The notes: a model not told the origin generated them from the letters alone. A stretch of DNA of 64,000 nucleotides from Linnemannia hyalina (GCA_019671135.1 JAHRHY010000007.1:1364001-1428000); one strand, 5' to 3'. Positions 48,610 through 61,259 are shown, counted from the first letter of the stretch. Translations and numbers: made by a program.

Positions 48610-51034
48610 ATGGCTCGCAAAAACAACGGCTACCAAACCCTCGCCGACGCCGCTGACCCCGTCCAGTCAACCGCTGATCAGCTCCCACCTGCCCCCGCAC
48701 AACTTACAAAGAGCTCAAGTCAGAACAGCATCACAAACACCCATTCTGCTGGAATTACCTCCGGAAGTGCTGGTGTCCCCCCAAAGATCATCAACCCAAC
48801 CAAGCAGGCATTCACCCAATCCCACCAGCTCCAGTCACCCATTCACTCCCAGATCCCTGGCTCAGCTAACTTCACCGCCAAAACAAACACTGCCGCTGCC
48901 GCCGCTGGCTCTGGAAGCAGTTCAGGTGCTGGTACGAGTGCCGCGGGTGCTACTGGACGACCCACTGCTCTTACGACCGCCCACAATCTGCCTACTGCTG
49001 GAAACGTCGCTGGAGGAGCATCGAATGCCGCCATCAATCAGCGTGGAAAGGTCAAACAGCCTATGAGAACCACCAAAACAAGTCAGAAGTTGACTCTATT
49101 CCCAGAAGAGAAGGATGTGCCCATTTTGGAGGACGATTATGTCTTTGATGACACTACTTACAACCAGATCGGACAGTTGTCTTCTAGCATGTAGGTTGAC
49201 ATCAACGATTTTGTTTACTAGTGGTTTCTTGTCAGTTGAACGATAGCACCACTAATCGATATTAGAGACCATGGATACAAATGTTGTTAGTTGGGATCCT
49301 AATCGTGGTACTAATAATGTTCATTCTCTCACTCTCTTCTTTTGTTCAAAACTGTCTCTGGAACAACGCGAATATGGAAAAACGTGTTCGCATTGATTCG
49401 TCCTCGCCTCTAGTGCAAGAAATGATGCCCATCGTATGAGTAAACTCGACAGACAGCAACTGCCTCGAGTGATTGCGTACTGCACAGCTTCGTCTTACCG
49501 CATGGACGATCTCTTCAACTACCTCCAGTCCAGAAAGTTGACAAATGGAGCGGCCCCCAAACGCTTTGATGAATGGTAAGTATTGTAGCTTCGCCCTCAC
49601 GCGCGACACAGAAAGGATGGACATGTCCTTTTTTTTATTGTCAATCCACAGGGGTGTCTCGACTTTTCTTTTGCTGGTGCGGATAGGTCCCCTTGAAATC
49701 TCATTCTAAGTTGACTTGGAATACATTCATTCATTGCTAACAACAAGTCTTCCTCTTCTCTCCGACTCATCGTAATAATAGTATCTATACTCCTTTCTCG
49801 TACACAGTGACCTCAAAACCCCCCTCAACGGCCGATCTCTTGGGTTTGGATGAGTTGGCAACAAATGGATCAGGACTGCAGCAGCACCAATCGAAAGACT
49901 CAATTCCAGAGGTTCTCTACTTTGACTATGGTGTTGTTGTGATTTGGGGAATGTCAGAACAGGAGGAAGTACGACTTTTGCAGGAGTTGGCCAGATTCGA
50001 AGAGGAAAAACTTGGTACGTATCTTCACAATTGAACCATCAGTCAATGCCATGTTGGTGGCAGAATAGTGATGCTAACATCGTTTATATCGTGCCTTTCT
50101 TACCGCTACTTAGACGAGGAGGATGTTGAGACCGAAGAGTTTTCTTACCACTACAATTCGCAATACCAGCCAAGGTATGATGTTACCTTCAGGACTTTTT
50201 GACTTTTTGAAAGGACAAACACCGACTGGAAATCAGAGATATCAATTGACACCTTCTCCGTGCTGCTTATTATTTTCTCGCCCATAGGATTTATAACGAT
50301 GTTATCACGCTGAAGAGTGCCGGAAACTACATGGTCAAGCTTACCATTTCTCACGCCATTGCTCAGTCTGTCAAGATGACGCTCTTTGAGGGATTGATTG
50401 AGAATACCATTAATGCCACCAAGAACATCCCTCAGACCATGGCCGAGACGGGCAAGGTGCCCATGTCCAGGTACAAAACGAGTGCATGCACGATGATGGC
50501 ATACGATATACTTATGAACCTTACCACGATGACACTGTCGGACACTGTTCTGTGTTAACCTTCCCGTTCTTCTTTTCCTCTTCGCGTTCATAGAACTGCG
50601 ATTACGAAAAAGATTGGACAGCTCTTTATCATGCGAATCAACGTCAACTTGGTCAGCAATATCTTGGACACTCCGGAGATTTTCTGGTCAGAACCCTCGT
50701 TCCAGCCATTGTACTCGGCCATCAGAGGTATGCAACTAAGGAGCACATTGAACGAACGATACATATGATTGTTTTTCAGATATGACAGAAGTTAATTCGG
50801 TATATGCCACTATTTCGAATAGGTTATCTGGAGATTGGACAGCGTGTTGAGCTTTTGAACCAGCGCACGTCTGTGATTAGTGACTTGCTGGATATGCTGA
50901 AGGAGCACTTGACGTCGTCGCACGGTGAGCAGCTGGAGTGGATTGTTATTGTCCTCATTTTCTTTGAGATTGTCATTGGAGTGATCACTATCTGCCTGGA
51001 TGCCTTCAGCTACAGCCGTGGCGGTGGACACTAG
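48610..51034 (+). CDS. RMD1/DUF155-family membrane protein
   Basis: Seven exons (48610-49190, 49414-49575, 49782-50014, 50114-50174, 50288-50470, 50594-50727, 50823-51034) give 521 residues. The DUF155 core begins at LPRVIAYCTASSYRMDDLFNYLQS, with EVLYFDYGVVVIWGMSEQEE and, later, YLEIGQRVELLNQRTSVISDLLDMLKEHL. A C-terminal transmembrane helix (WIVIVLIFFEIVIGVITICL) is typical; yeast Rmd1/Rmd8 and human RMND1 share this plan. The first about 190 residues are Ala/Ser/Thr low complexity without a clear mitochondrial presequence, so an endomembrane location like fungal Rmd1/Rmd8 or Sad1-interacting factor 2 is as likely as mitochondria. The biochemical role of the family is not established. Confidence 0.88.
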
Positions 51035-51281
51035 ACAGTGAACAAGCTACTGTGTGCAAAAACCCAACCGCGACCCATAGATTCCTAACTTAAAATAAAA
51101 AAACCAAGAGTGACTGACTTCACAAAAATTGATTTTTCATTGGCATGCCTTGCTGTCTGAAGTTAGTGGTAAGTAGTAAAGAAGATCGAGTACACCACAC
51201 CACACCCTCGCTCACATCTCCTGAACTCTTGCACAATCAATCTTTTCTTTTCTTTTTTTAAATCTCTCAAGCCCCCGGACA

Positions 51282-54200
51282 ATGGCACCAAGCGACGATG
51301 GAACAGGTACCCGACGCAGGATCACAAAACAACAACAGGAATCACAGCAAGTCACAACAGACTCGCACACTCACTCACACGTTGCCACCGTTTATTCATC
51401 CATTCTATGAAATAAACAATAATAGACCTGGCACAAAAATACAAGGACAAAGTCCAAGCAAGGAAGCGAGGAGCAGGGTAACAACTTGAACGAAAAAAAA
51501 AAAAGCGCGCGTCTGCCCTTCTTGGATGCAGCCATGGAACATCTCCACGAAGAGACGTCCCGCAACAACACCTTTCGGTTTTTTTGTTTCCTAATCAGTC
51601 CCGTGTGTGTCTCTCACGTTAACGTCCTGTAGAACCCATCAGTCAAAGTTCCGAAACTTTACAATAGGAAAGTCGTCCAACCCCAACAATGACGCCTCTG
51701 ACTCCACTGCCACTGCCGTTGCTGCTGCCGTCGCGGATAATGAAGATACCATGGAAAAGGCTGCCCATACCGATGTTGTCAGAACTAGCAGGAACAGCAG
51801 AGGCATCAAAAATAGCACTTCACGCACAACAACAACCGTTACAACAAAAGCAACAAGAGCAGCAGCTGCAACAGCAACAACATCAACAGAAACCGAAGTG
51901 GAGACCATAAATGAGACTACAACAGCACAAAGAAGTATCAGGCAGTCGTCCGCAAAGTCTACACCTGCCGATGGAGGTGCTCTTGGACTCACGGAACGGT
52001 ATCAGGAACGAATGAAGACTCGAATCCGAGGAGCAGGGTATGTCCTACGAAGTGGTATTCAACCTCATTGTGAGAGCACAAGAACACAGGCGATTCGTAG
52101 AGCTAACCATCCATTGTATGACACACATTACTGTTGGTAACCTAGAGCGCACAAGTCAGAATATAAAGGATTCACGCTAAAGGGCATCAAGAGCAGCAAA
52201 CCAACGGCCGGGCAGGCGGAGCAGGGAGAGCGGTCAGAGGGGCAGACGACAGAGATTGATACGGATACAACATCTGCTTCTGCACTGGCCGACAAGGAGC
52301 CACGGAGGACAAAGTCAACACCAGGGCCATCGCATACGACTCCTCTTCCAGGCAGTACTGGCTCTCGACGATCTACAGCAGGTCCTCGGGCCTCGACCCC
52401 CAGTCTCAAAGAGATGCTTGCCCAACCATCGACAACTATTCCTATTTCATCAAGCAACCGAATGACACGAGCCTCGAGTCGGTACACTGGTATGCCACGC
52501 CTTTTTTGTGTGCTTGTGTGTTGTAGGATAGCACTTTACTGATTGCTGAAATCGTAGATAAACTAACCCTTTTCAAACTTCTTTGTTTGAATATTAGGCC
52601 AGTCGCCGAGTTTCAAGCTTGCATGGGGAAAAACCCTTGTCGTTTCGGAGTCAAGGAGACAGGAGGCAGCCCAGGCACGGGAAAATGGAGTGGCAACACC
52701 AGCAACAGCACCAAAGAATGTGGCGACACCAGCATTAGCAGCAGTACCGGCGACCGACAACAGTGTAATAGACGACCTCGAAGGTTTTGACGGTTTTGGT
52801 GACGGTGGTATGTCTCCTAGTCCGCCACGGGACACGCTAACTCCAGAACCTGGACGACGAGAGAATTTTCCGGCCAAGAGGAAGTCAGCTAGTATCATTG
52901 CACCCGAGGCCACCTCAGCCGCTTCTGATACAACAGCCGCTACTCGTAAACCCAGCCTTGTTCTCGCTAAACGAAGACGACTTATTCAGGAGGAGGTTGA
53001 TGAGAACGAAGAGCCGCTGCTGTCGATTGAGAATCATCCCAAGGCAGCCATGGCAACGCCCAAGGACTCGATTCGCGGGCGAACGACTAAGCCGACTACC
53101 ATCACGAAAGAAAGCGCGCGCGACCAACCGACAAAGGAACCCGCCACTGTCGCCAAAGATTCCAAAGTGCCATATGACGCTATTTCCAGGAAGGCCTCGA
53201 CCAAGAAGTCAAGACAGACAGGAGTAACGAAGGCCAAGTCGACAGGCTCTTCAACGACCAAGCCGGCCAAGACGTCGCAAAATTCCCTTATGCCGCTGAA
53301 ACAGACGTCATTGATGCAACTAAACACGCAGCTCAGCAGGACGGACCTTAAGGATAGTTCGACATCATTGGCATCTCGGAATCGTGGCGTGACGGACGAT
53401 GATTCTGAGGACGAACGCGAATTCGAGGATATGCTCCAGAAGCAAATGTCAAAGGCACCGAGTCGAAAGAGTTCAACCAAAAATACGACAGCCAAGAAAG
53501 GCAAGGGACCCTCTAGGGACACTGTCAAGAACTACCAGCAGCTTCAGATCAACTGCCTCAAGTTCTTTGGTCCTGCTGCGGCTATTGCGAAACCGGCGAT
53601 CGTCAAGAATCAGGCTATTGGCAAAAAACTGCTCACAGAGGCCGATGGCGAAGAGGCAGTAGCCCAAGGGAAGAAGGCTGTCCAGAGCATTCTGCAAATC
53701 GAGAGAGCGCCCCTGAGCGAGATGGATGTGATTGCTGAGGCTGTCCGCGATGTTGTCAACGCTTACATGTAAGTCCTTGGCTAATATGACCCGTTTTGCC
53801 ACTTTTTCGCGTCAAGGATTGGTACTTATACACGCTCTTGTTCATGGACTTCTAGTGATTCGGTCGAAGATCAGGCTATGGTGAAAAACTTGCAAGCTCT
53901 GAGGTCAGAACTGGAAACTCGTCTTATCGAGCAGGTAAAACTAGTTGCATTTGAAGACGCCTTTATTGCGCAAGTAATTAGACATATTATTGACATTCAT
54001 ACCATATTTTTTTAGGTTGACATGCTGGATGATCAGTCATTGTTGCGGGCGTCGGTCAAAAAGGCGGCGGCGGTAAAGAGGGAACTCCGGGTGCAGCTTC
54101 TAGAGACCCAGAGGCGGCGACAAAAGACCCGACAAGAGTTGGCGAAAGTTCGGGCTGCGTTTGAGCGGGAGGAGAGGGCTCGGCAGCGTCTGGAGGAGAC

Positions 54201-54619
54201 GCACAAGTTTTTGACTGATCTCGAGTCTTTGCGGGACGAGGTCGCAGGGTCGGACGGCGAGAACAGCGAGGATGATACTTCAGGACAACAGATCTATGGC
54301 TCATCGCATGATAATGTCAAGGTAAGATGTTATTTTGTAGTCTTTGTTTTGTTGAGCTGAAGCTCGCGTGGTTGTTCTTTCTTTTATTAACTGATATTCT
54401 CGATGTTACATCTAGACTGGATTGCAGAGCTATATTGCGACGGTGGGAGCGCGATCTGGTGGAGCAGGAGCACAAGATGGCACGGATACCCGACCTGGAA
54501 TGCTGGGAGCCCTCGTAGAATTTAATCGACTGCTGGAGACGATGGTTAAGAATACGCCAACCAGGGTCGATGTCTCTGGGTCTAGGTCTGATAGTGACAG
54601 CAGTGATTATGAATTGTAA
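51282..54619 (+). CDS. Coiled-coil nuclear protein, possibly CENP-U/Ame1-like
   Basis: Seven exons (51282-51306, 51599-52037, 52146-52489, 52598-53768, 53856-53934, 54016-54321, 54416-54619) total 2568 nt, 855 residues. The first exon, eight codons and one base, is the least certain: I chose donor GTACCC and the acceptor behind a T-rich tract at 51598 because phase and pyrimidine tract fit. The protein is largely disordered, rich in Lys/Ser/Thr with SP/TP sites and several basic clusters. An N-terminal block (LTERYQERMKTRIRGAG, SEYKGFTLKGIKS) and a C-terminal coiled coil (VKRELRVQLLETQRRRQKTR, then AFEREERARQRLEETHKFL) are the ordered parts. The coil ending in KFLTDLESLRD recalls inner-kinetochore CENP-U/Ame1 proteins, but I could not confirm this. 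Confidence 0.7.
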
Positions 54620-54821
54620 CAGGGCGCAGGAACCCCCTCAGAAATCATTGTTACAGGTCTCCAGGCATACCATTTTTGTATTTGTATTTCTAAATTTCAT
54701 TTTTTATTTCGCGTGTCTTTTTTCATTGAGGTGGCATGGTTTTGTTCAATACTGGGGTATTTTGATGATTAGGTGTATTGGGTATTTTGGGATGATGAGA
54801 TGTGGTGCGGTATGATAGTAC

Positions 54822-55446
54822 TTAGTATTCTCCGTCAATGACAGCTTTGCACCCATAGGTGCTCTTTCCGACAGGGCAGTCCTCCTTTGTCTGACAGCAG
54901 CGCATACAGAACAGCGAGTCATCTTTTGGGGCGAAGAGATGAGGCGAAAGGAAGTGAGAACAGGTTAGCATCCATCGACAAACAACGGGAACGACAATTC
55001 ATGCAGGCGAACGATAATAATGAAGGAACCTTACCAGGCTCGACCATGTTGACAAAGTACTTGTAATCAGCACAAGCAGCACCTACGGGGGCCATGACAT
55101 CATATTGTCCACCATCATCCTTTTTCGAAAGACTATACAGCTGAGGGATCATCTTTCCCGTGACCTGGACCCAGTTCTGTTCCTTGTTTTCCTTGAAATG
55201 TGCGGATTCGATAAACCCCTTGGGGAATAAACGGGCACCGGGGGCTTTGGACATGGGCTTTGTACAGAATGAGATGGCTCGGTCTTCATTGTCGGAAATG
55301 TTGCCGCCCTCCATTGGAGGGAGGAAGAAACAAAAGTTTTCGGCGGATTGGACTTGAGCGATTTGGCCAATGTTGCCCTTGCGGGCTTGGACGGCACCCA
55401 GGAGGGCGAGGGCGGAGAGGGCGAAGGATCCGATGAATTTGGTCAT
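54822..55446 (-). CDS. Small secreted protein SSP-2 (divergent paralogue, one intron)
   Basis: Exons 55446-55035 and 54922-54822, joined as EP|DDSLFCMRCC, give 170 residues. Signal peptide MTKFIGSFALSALALLGAVQA. The domain is recognisable but divergent: ENFCFFLPPMEGGNISDNEDR, ISFCTKPMSKAPGA, WVQVTGKMIPQLYSLSKKDD, GGQYDVMAP, DCPVGKSTYGC. Two extra cysteines (AACADY and CMRCC) keep the total even. It is the only family member here with an intron and ends GEY rather than GGDYS. It sits in tandem with SSP-3, 920 bp downstream of it. Confidence 0.88.
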
Positions 55447-55532
55447 TTTTGAGTGGGGATGATGGGAGTTATGTGAGTGGAATGAAGTAAAAAAAAAAAA
55501 TAGAGAGGAAAGTAGGGGTGTGTGCCTTGGGG

Positions 55533-55539
55533 CTATATA
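55533..55539 (-). promoter_or_regulatory. TATA box of SSP-2
   Basis: TATATAG on the minus strand, about 87 bp upstream of the SSP-2 start. Confidence 0.55.
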
Positions 55540-56366
55540 AGAAAGAAAAAAAAGTATGACGAGAGATGGTATGTGGGTGGTCGTCGTCAAGTAAGCATCT
55601 CGATTCCATGTTTTCGTATATCAAATGCATGATTTCGTCTGCTCTTGCTCATTGCTGGCTCGATCCAATATGCTGCATTGTGCAAGTTGTAGCAAAACTA
55701 GAATCGAGGAAAGGAGACTATTTTCTTATCTTCACGTTTACGTTTACTGCTTTTCTGTGTGTACCGTGATACATATCAGATCAAATCGGGTAAGGCGTGG
55801 CAAGACGCGAGCATAATGCGAGTAGGAACGCGTTCGTACTAAGAGGTTTCAGGTGGAGGAGTCATTGCTACACGTGCAGGGCAGAGGAGCTTCGATTGAA
55901 TTGAAACAAGACAGTTTGGTGTCATCAATGATGAAGGCAAATGGGGGCCAAGAGTCGGGAGACAGGAAAGAGAGGGGGAAGGGGAAAACACCGCTCGAAT
56001 ATGAACTGGATGGATAATTGTCCGTTCAAGCTTGCCACACCATCGAGAATATTAGAATCAAACAAACCTAAAAAAAATCGAAGGACATTTTCTGTCTCCT
56101 GAAAAAAATATACATGAACTGGATTGGAGGAAGCGAAACACGAAAGATAATTCCAGGCACCAAAGAGAGTGAGAGTGAGAGTGAGGGAGACTGAAACCGA
56201 CCATGGAGAAAATGGACGTAAATAGTAGCCAGTAGAAGCACCGGCGTCAGTGTTGTAGCTAGCGTGGTCACTACACCTTCGACATGGTCTGTTGCATTTG
56301 TGTGCCATTGATGTTTTATTTTGCGATGTGGAGGGAATGTGACGGTGTGGAATAGACGATCCCATT
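55540..56366. other. Spacer between SSP-2 and SSP-3
   Basis: About 830 bp from the SSP-2 promoter to the SSP-3 stop. No gene recognised; a short GA-type dinucleotide stretch lies near 56170. Confidence 0.5.
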
Positions 56367-56885
56367 TTACGAGTAATCGCCAGCTCCAAGGACACCCGTG
56401 CATCCACGTGTTGACTTGTTGGTAGGACAATCAGCCTTTTCCTTGCAGACACGGAGGCAGTAGATGTTCGAATCGGGCTCGATCAATTGGACAAAGTACT
56501 TGTAATCGGCATAGGAAGCGCCTTGGGGGGCCTTGATATCGTACTGTCCACCACCATCTTTCTTGGACAGCCCATACTTGGTCCGATCGATCCGTCCAGT
56601 AATCTGAACCCAACCCTTCTGGGTGTTGCGGACCAAATGGACCGACTTGATAAAGCCCGTGGGGAGGGTCTTGGCCTTAGGGGCGGTGGCGATGGCCTTG
56701 TTGCAGAATGCGATGGCGACGTCCTCGCTCGCGGCAATGTCGCCGCCGTACTTGGGGGGGAGGAAGATACAGTATTCGTTGCCGGAGATCAGGGCGCCGG
56801 TTTGGCCGGGGACGCCGGCGGAGACGGTTGAGAGCGTGGCGGCGAGGGCGACCAAGGATGATCCGAGAAGAGTCTTGAGCATCAT
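56367..56885 (-). CDS. Small secreted protein SSP-3
   Basis: Intronless, 172 residues. Signal peptide begins MMLKTLLGSSLVALAATL. Mature domain: GNEYCIFLPPKYGGDIAASE, IAFCNKAIATAPKAKTLPTG, GWVQITGRIDRTKYGLSKKD, GGGQYDIKAP, YCLRVCKEKADCPTNKST, RGCTGVLGAGDYS. It is intermediate between SSP-1/SSP-4 and SSP-2: the Asp-Tyr-Lys-Tyr-Phe stretch (ADYKYFVQLIEP) matches SSP-2 whereas the Cys spacing matches SSP-1. Of the two adjacent ATGs the first (56885) is used. Confidence 0.9.
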   Translation of the reverse strand: MMLKTLLGSSLVALAATLSTVSAGVPGQTGALISGNEYCIFLPPKYGGDIAASEDVAIAFCNKAIATAPKAKTLPTGFIKSVHLVRNTQKGWVQITGRIDRTKYGLSKKDGGGQYDIKAPQGASYADYKYFVQLIEPDSNIYCLRVCKEKADCPTNKSTRGCTGVLGAGDYS

Positions 56886-56987
56886 TTTGTGTGGTTTGGT
56901 TTTGTAGGGGAGAGTGAGGTGCAATGAAGAAGAGGGAGGATGAGATGAGTAAAGAATAAGAAAAATAATGGTGGGGTTGAAGGTGCC

Positions 56988-56994
56988 TTTTATA
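56988..56994 (-). promoter_or_regulatory. TATA box of SSP-3
   Basis: TATAAAA on the minus strand about 103 bp upstream of the SSP-3 start. Confidence 0.7.
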
Positions 56995-58746
56995 CAAACA
57001 ACCGCTTTTATTCTTTGTTGTGACCCGTTCTTTTTTTGTTCGCCTCCTGAACAACATGCACCCAAGGTAGGTGGGTCGTCGAACGAGCAAGAAAGCCCAT
57101 GATGGATACAGAAAGAACGAATCCAGACAGCAAACAGCACGCATGCCCACTACTTTAACTAAATCTGTCGAAGGCTCTCGACCTAATGTGAAGAAAAGGA
57201 AGGGGTTGGAACCGTCGTGGGCACGCACCCCTCGCATCCTCGGTAATGTCAACGACTGTGCAAGCATGCTCACAACTGTTTCTCTCATTCTGTCCAAAAT
57301 AGATATCTCTCGATGCTATTTTCTTTTAAACTAAATGGGTGCACTATAAGTTGAAGCAAGGAAGGGTCAGTAGAAGATAGCTTTGTGTTCCATCTTTAGA
57401 AGTCGTTCAAGTGTCCAAGAAACAAATATTGTTGTCACTGTTAGTTCGTTAACATGCCCACTTGCCTCGTTTATTTTCGGATACACAAACAGATGAAAAC
57501 GGAGGACAAACACCACCCACCCACCTTCCCAAGGCCGACAGACATCGAAGCATGGGGGCGGTGGAGACGGACGAAAGAACAAAAATAAGGTACGCCGCTC
57601 CTTTTTTCCCCCTTTCTCTCCTATCTTTGAATGCGAATGGGTCCATATGCATAACGCACATGTGTGGTCCTTGCCGCCTTCGTCAATTAAAGAATGAGCG
57701 AAAGCAGCGTTGTCAATTGATAGAAAAACAAGGTCGGCTGGACAGGAATGATGGAGAATGGGGATGCGATCCAACCCTCGCACACAGTCACTTCGCGCAA
57801 GGGCCTTCCACCACCATTTGCTTGTTTTTTCCTATTCAGGTACTGGGCACACTGTCGTGATTTCTGAGACTGTTGGAGGATAGGGGAACATCCTTGATTA
57901 GTTTTAGTTTGCAACAGTCTAGGAGTAAAATCCACCTGAAAGCCCAAGAAAGTGTCATGTTCAATTCCCTTTCTTCTTCCGCCCCTCTCACTCCTCCTCT
58001 TCACATCACCGCTACCACATCCAATTTAACATGCGCTCGTGTGGTAGAGATAGCTCGGTAACAGGTACAAGAAAGAAAAAGATAACATCATTGCCGTCGA
58101 TTGAGAGACGCCAAATGTGAAAAAAATGAGAGCGTTGCACAGGACAACTATTGCATAAAATAAATCTGCCAGAAGTCTAGAGAACGACCATTGGTCCATC
58201 GAAGAGCGAGGATGTTACTGTTTTGTTACAGGCCAGAGAAGAGACGGCAGGATTGAGAGCCTTTCTTACTGCTGCCAACAACTACGAATAACAAAGAATG
58301 AGGTCAGACTTTGATAATTCGTTCTGGATCGTACAAGAACTGGTCGTAATGGAGATAACAGCAAATAGAACAGTGGCAAAAGGCTGCGCTTGTTTGTTGC
58401 CATCCTTCATTCTCAAAATATCTTTTCTGTTCACAACCTCGTGTTTTTAACGCCCAGTCTTGGTGTCTATTCTCCCGAACCGACAAGGGCCAGAGTGAGT
58501 GTGAGAATTGAACATGATAATGATAGTAGTGTCGTTCGTCGCTATCGATGAGTGTCAACAGAAAGGGCGCGCACTCACTTCCCTTGTCGAAAACAAGAGG
58601 ACAATGCGACGGTTAGACCTTCTGACTCTGCTTTGACCGCGGTGCATTCCCCTTTTGTTACTTGCCAACAAGGTTTTTGACAAAAATAACAAAACGGGTC
58701 TAATGGCAGCTGGGTGAGTGATACGACCACAACATAACCTACAAAC

Positions 58747-58935
58747 AAAACAAACAAACAAACAAACAAACAAACAAACAAACAAACAAACAAACAAACA
58801 AACAAACAAACAAACAAACAAACAAACAAACAAACAAACAAACAAACAAACAAACAAACAAACAAACAAACAAACAAACAAACAAACAAACAAACAAACA
58901 AACAAACAAACAAACAAACAAACAAACAAACAAAA
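58747..58935 (+). repeat. (CAAA)n microsatellite, about 46 units
   Basis: Nearly perfect tandem CAAA (TTTG on the other strand) for about 189 bp. All frames are open because the unit makes no stop on the TTTG strand, giving spurious proteins of FVCL repeats. Confidence 0.98.
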
Positions 58936-61143
58936 AGGATGGCCTGTTTGTTACTTTGATCTTCGGAGTAGCTTTTCCTTCGCAACATCATCACCAATGC
59001 CTTCAACGTCTCTTATTCCACCCCCACCTTGCCCTACCTAAATATGGCACCTACCTTCACGCCTCTCGGATCGTTTCCACCTGTAGCATGATCGCGATTA
59101 CTCAGCGGCGGCCTTTCTTTCTTTGTCCACCCACCGACGACCAGTTTTGACCGGATGATCTATGACAACGAGGGTTATTTTTAACGAAGATGTATGTCAA
59201 TATTCGATGGGGCATTCCGTAGTAACGCATAAAAATAGCTTGTACAAAATCATTGACGCGTTTGCCATCATTTTTATCACCTTCAGCCTTTTGTGGTTGA
59301 CCCGTCGTATGCATCTGGTTTGGCTGTTCGGCGCGCCACAATGGATTGCGTCCGTGTGTTTGTGCGGAGGTAAAACACTGCCTTAATGCACGAAGAAAAA
59401 AATTACATTCTCCTTACTTCGCAACTTGAAATGTGAAAGGGGAAGATCATAGAAATGGACCATGGGAGAACAACGAGAAGTAGTATGCACGTGGACGATT
59501 CGGCCTCTGCAACAACCCAACCCAATCAACGTCCCGAGCGAATAAAACGATAAACGCCAGCTTGCTTGGTTCATTCAGCCTGACAGTAAGCTCTCAATCC
59601 TTGTATCCTTCCTGGTCCTGTAGTTCCAAAGGGGTAGTAGGGAAGGAAGGTGCAGTCGCGATCGCCATACTTTCTTCGATAATTTTAGATTTTCTTTATT
59701 ATTCATGGGTGAGCAGTACTTTTTCGTGGCTACGGCTGTTGCATAGTTGTGCGAAGGATGAAAAGGTGAGGAGAGTTGAGAAATGGGCGTAAGAAGATAG
59801 GTACTTCCATAAGATTCGTTGTTTCTTTTACCCGGCAGTGAAAATTTTCGTCATCTCTATCCCACTTTCTCACACGAATAAAAGTGAAATGAGCAGCTGA
59901 AAAAAAAAAAGAAGAGGCGTTTGACGATGGTGGGTGACCAAAAATAAAAAAGTGGATTCAAAGAGGGGAAGAGGCACTCGGCAGAATGTTAGACAGACAA
60001 GACAAGACAGAATACGACAAACGCGCACAGAACTTCAGGATCATTGATCGGCCGAAAGGAACAGCCATTCGCTATCTCTCCTGTCTCTTTGTTCCCCCTT
60101 TCTCGCTCGTTCTCTCACCCCTTCACTCCTAAGCGGCAAAACTCTCCGTGATCTTTTTTCTTCTTTCATTCAAGAATACCGATGTTGTTCCAAGAGATTC
60201 ACTGATAGCGATAAGAGAAAAACTTGTGGGTGGCAACTGAGTGACGCGGATGGTGCTGTGGAGGTGGTCCGAACCCACGATCATTCCATTGTCAGCACAT
60301 GTAGTGTCCAGGTGGATCAAACATGTAGGAGGTCAATGAGAAACATCTTATTTGTGTTTTATGGGTGTAGGTTTAGAATAATGAATGTATCCTCGTACCT
60401 TTCTATCATGTACTTTCTCCTTCCCCCTTACTCGCAACAGCCATGGCTCATGGCTGCAACCCACCTCTATTTCATTGGGTGATGGGGAAGGACAGAAGGA
60501 CTTAGATGCCCCAACCTCCTTGAACTCTCACCCTCTGTCTTAAATGTAATTTACAAGGAAAAGACGTTATCAAGTCTAGAATACTTGAGACGCTAAAATA
60601 TTCTGGGATCCTAGAAATTAAAGGTACATCCTACTTTCTTCTCTAGTCGGGCACCGATCCTCTTCTCGAGACATTGAAAAAAGGGTCCATTGAGATATAG
60701 ATCCTTGTCGCCAGGGTTTGGCACTAGGACTAATACAGGAGCCTCATCGAGTTAATTGAGCTACCCAGCAGCCATGGTTTTCCTCTTTTCAGCCAGATGT
60801 CTAAACCCGAGGCAAATGCTCAACCCTGGCAAAGAGGATAGCCCTTTTTCGCTATCCATCCACTCGTTTGTCTATTATTATTTATGGTTTTTTTCCCTCT
60901 TTTTTCTTGCTCAGCTGAGATGACCTTCTGAGCCTGACCTAGAGTGGACGAACGGGGAACAAACAAAACGATCGTTTTAGGAAAGTATTGCTCGAGTGGT
61001 GAGGTGAAGATGGACAGGAATAGTCCATTTATCCAACATGGGTCGGGTCAGTAACCATCTTTTATCCTTATCGGTGCAAATAGAACAGAACAACAACCAA
61101 CCACTCACAACGATCCAGGGTTCTTTCGCTCCTTCTTGCACGA

Positions 61144-61150
61144 TATAAAA
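61144..61150 (+). promoter_or_regulatory. TATA box of SSP-4
   Basis: TATAAAA about 110 bp upstream of the SSP-4 start, followed by a CT-rich leader. Confidence 0.7.
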
Positions 61151-61259
61151 GAAGGGGAAGTTCACCCCTGTTCCTGGTTGTTTTCTTCTTCATCCTCCTT
61201 CATCTCCTTCACTCCTTCCTTCCTTCCTTCCTCCCTTCCGCAAAACACACGCACGCATA

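Larger units (their letters stand above)
56886..61259. other. 4.4-kb gene-poor region between SSP-3 and SSP-4
   Basis: Divergent promoter space containing the large CAAA microsatellite (58747-58935) and a possible tRNA-derived relic (about 60680-60795, minus). No protein-coding exon with family resemblance was found; short frames are scattered and unsupported. Confidence 0.5.

Noticed and set aside
51607..52140. Separate 177-codon gene starting near 51607
   Set aside because: There is no ATG at its start; it is exon 2 of the coiled-coil protein and continues by splicing to 52146.
58555..59041. Repetitive FVCL / TNKQ proteins
   Set aside because: These are translations of the CAAA microsatellite, which lacks stop codons in several frames; there is no independent coding signal.
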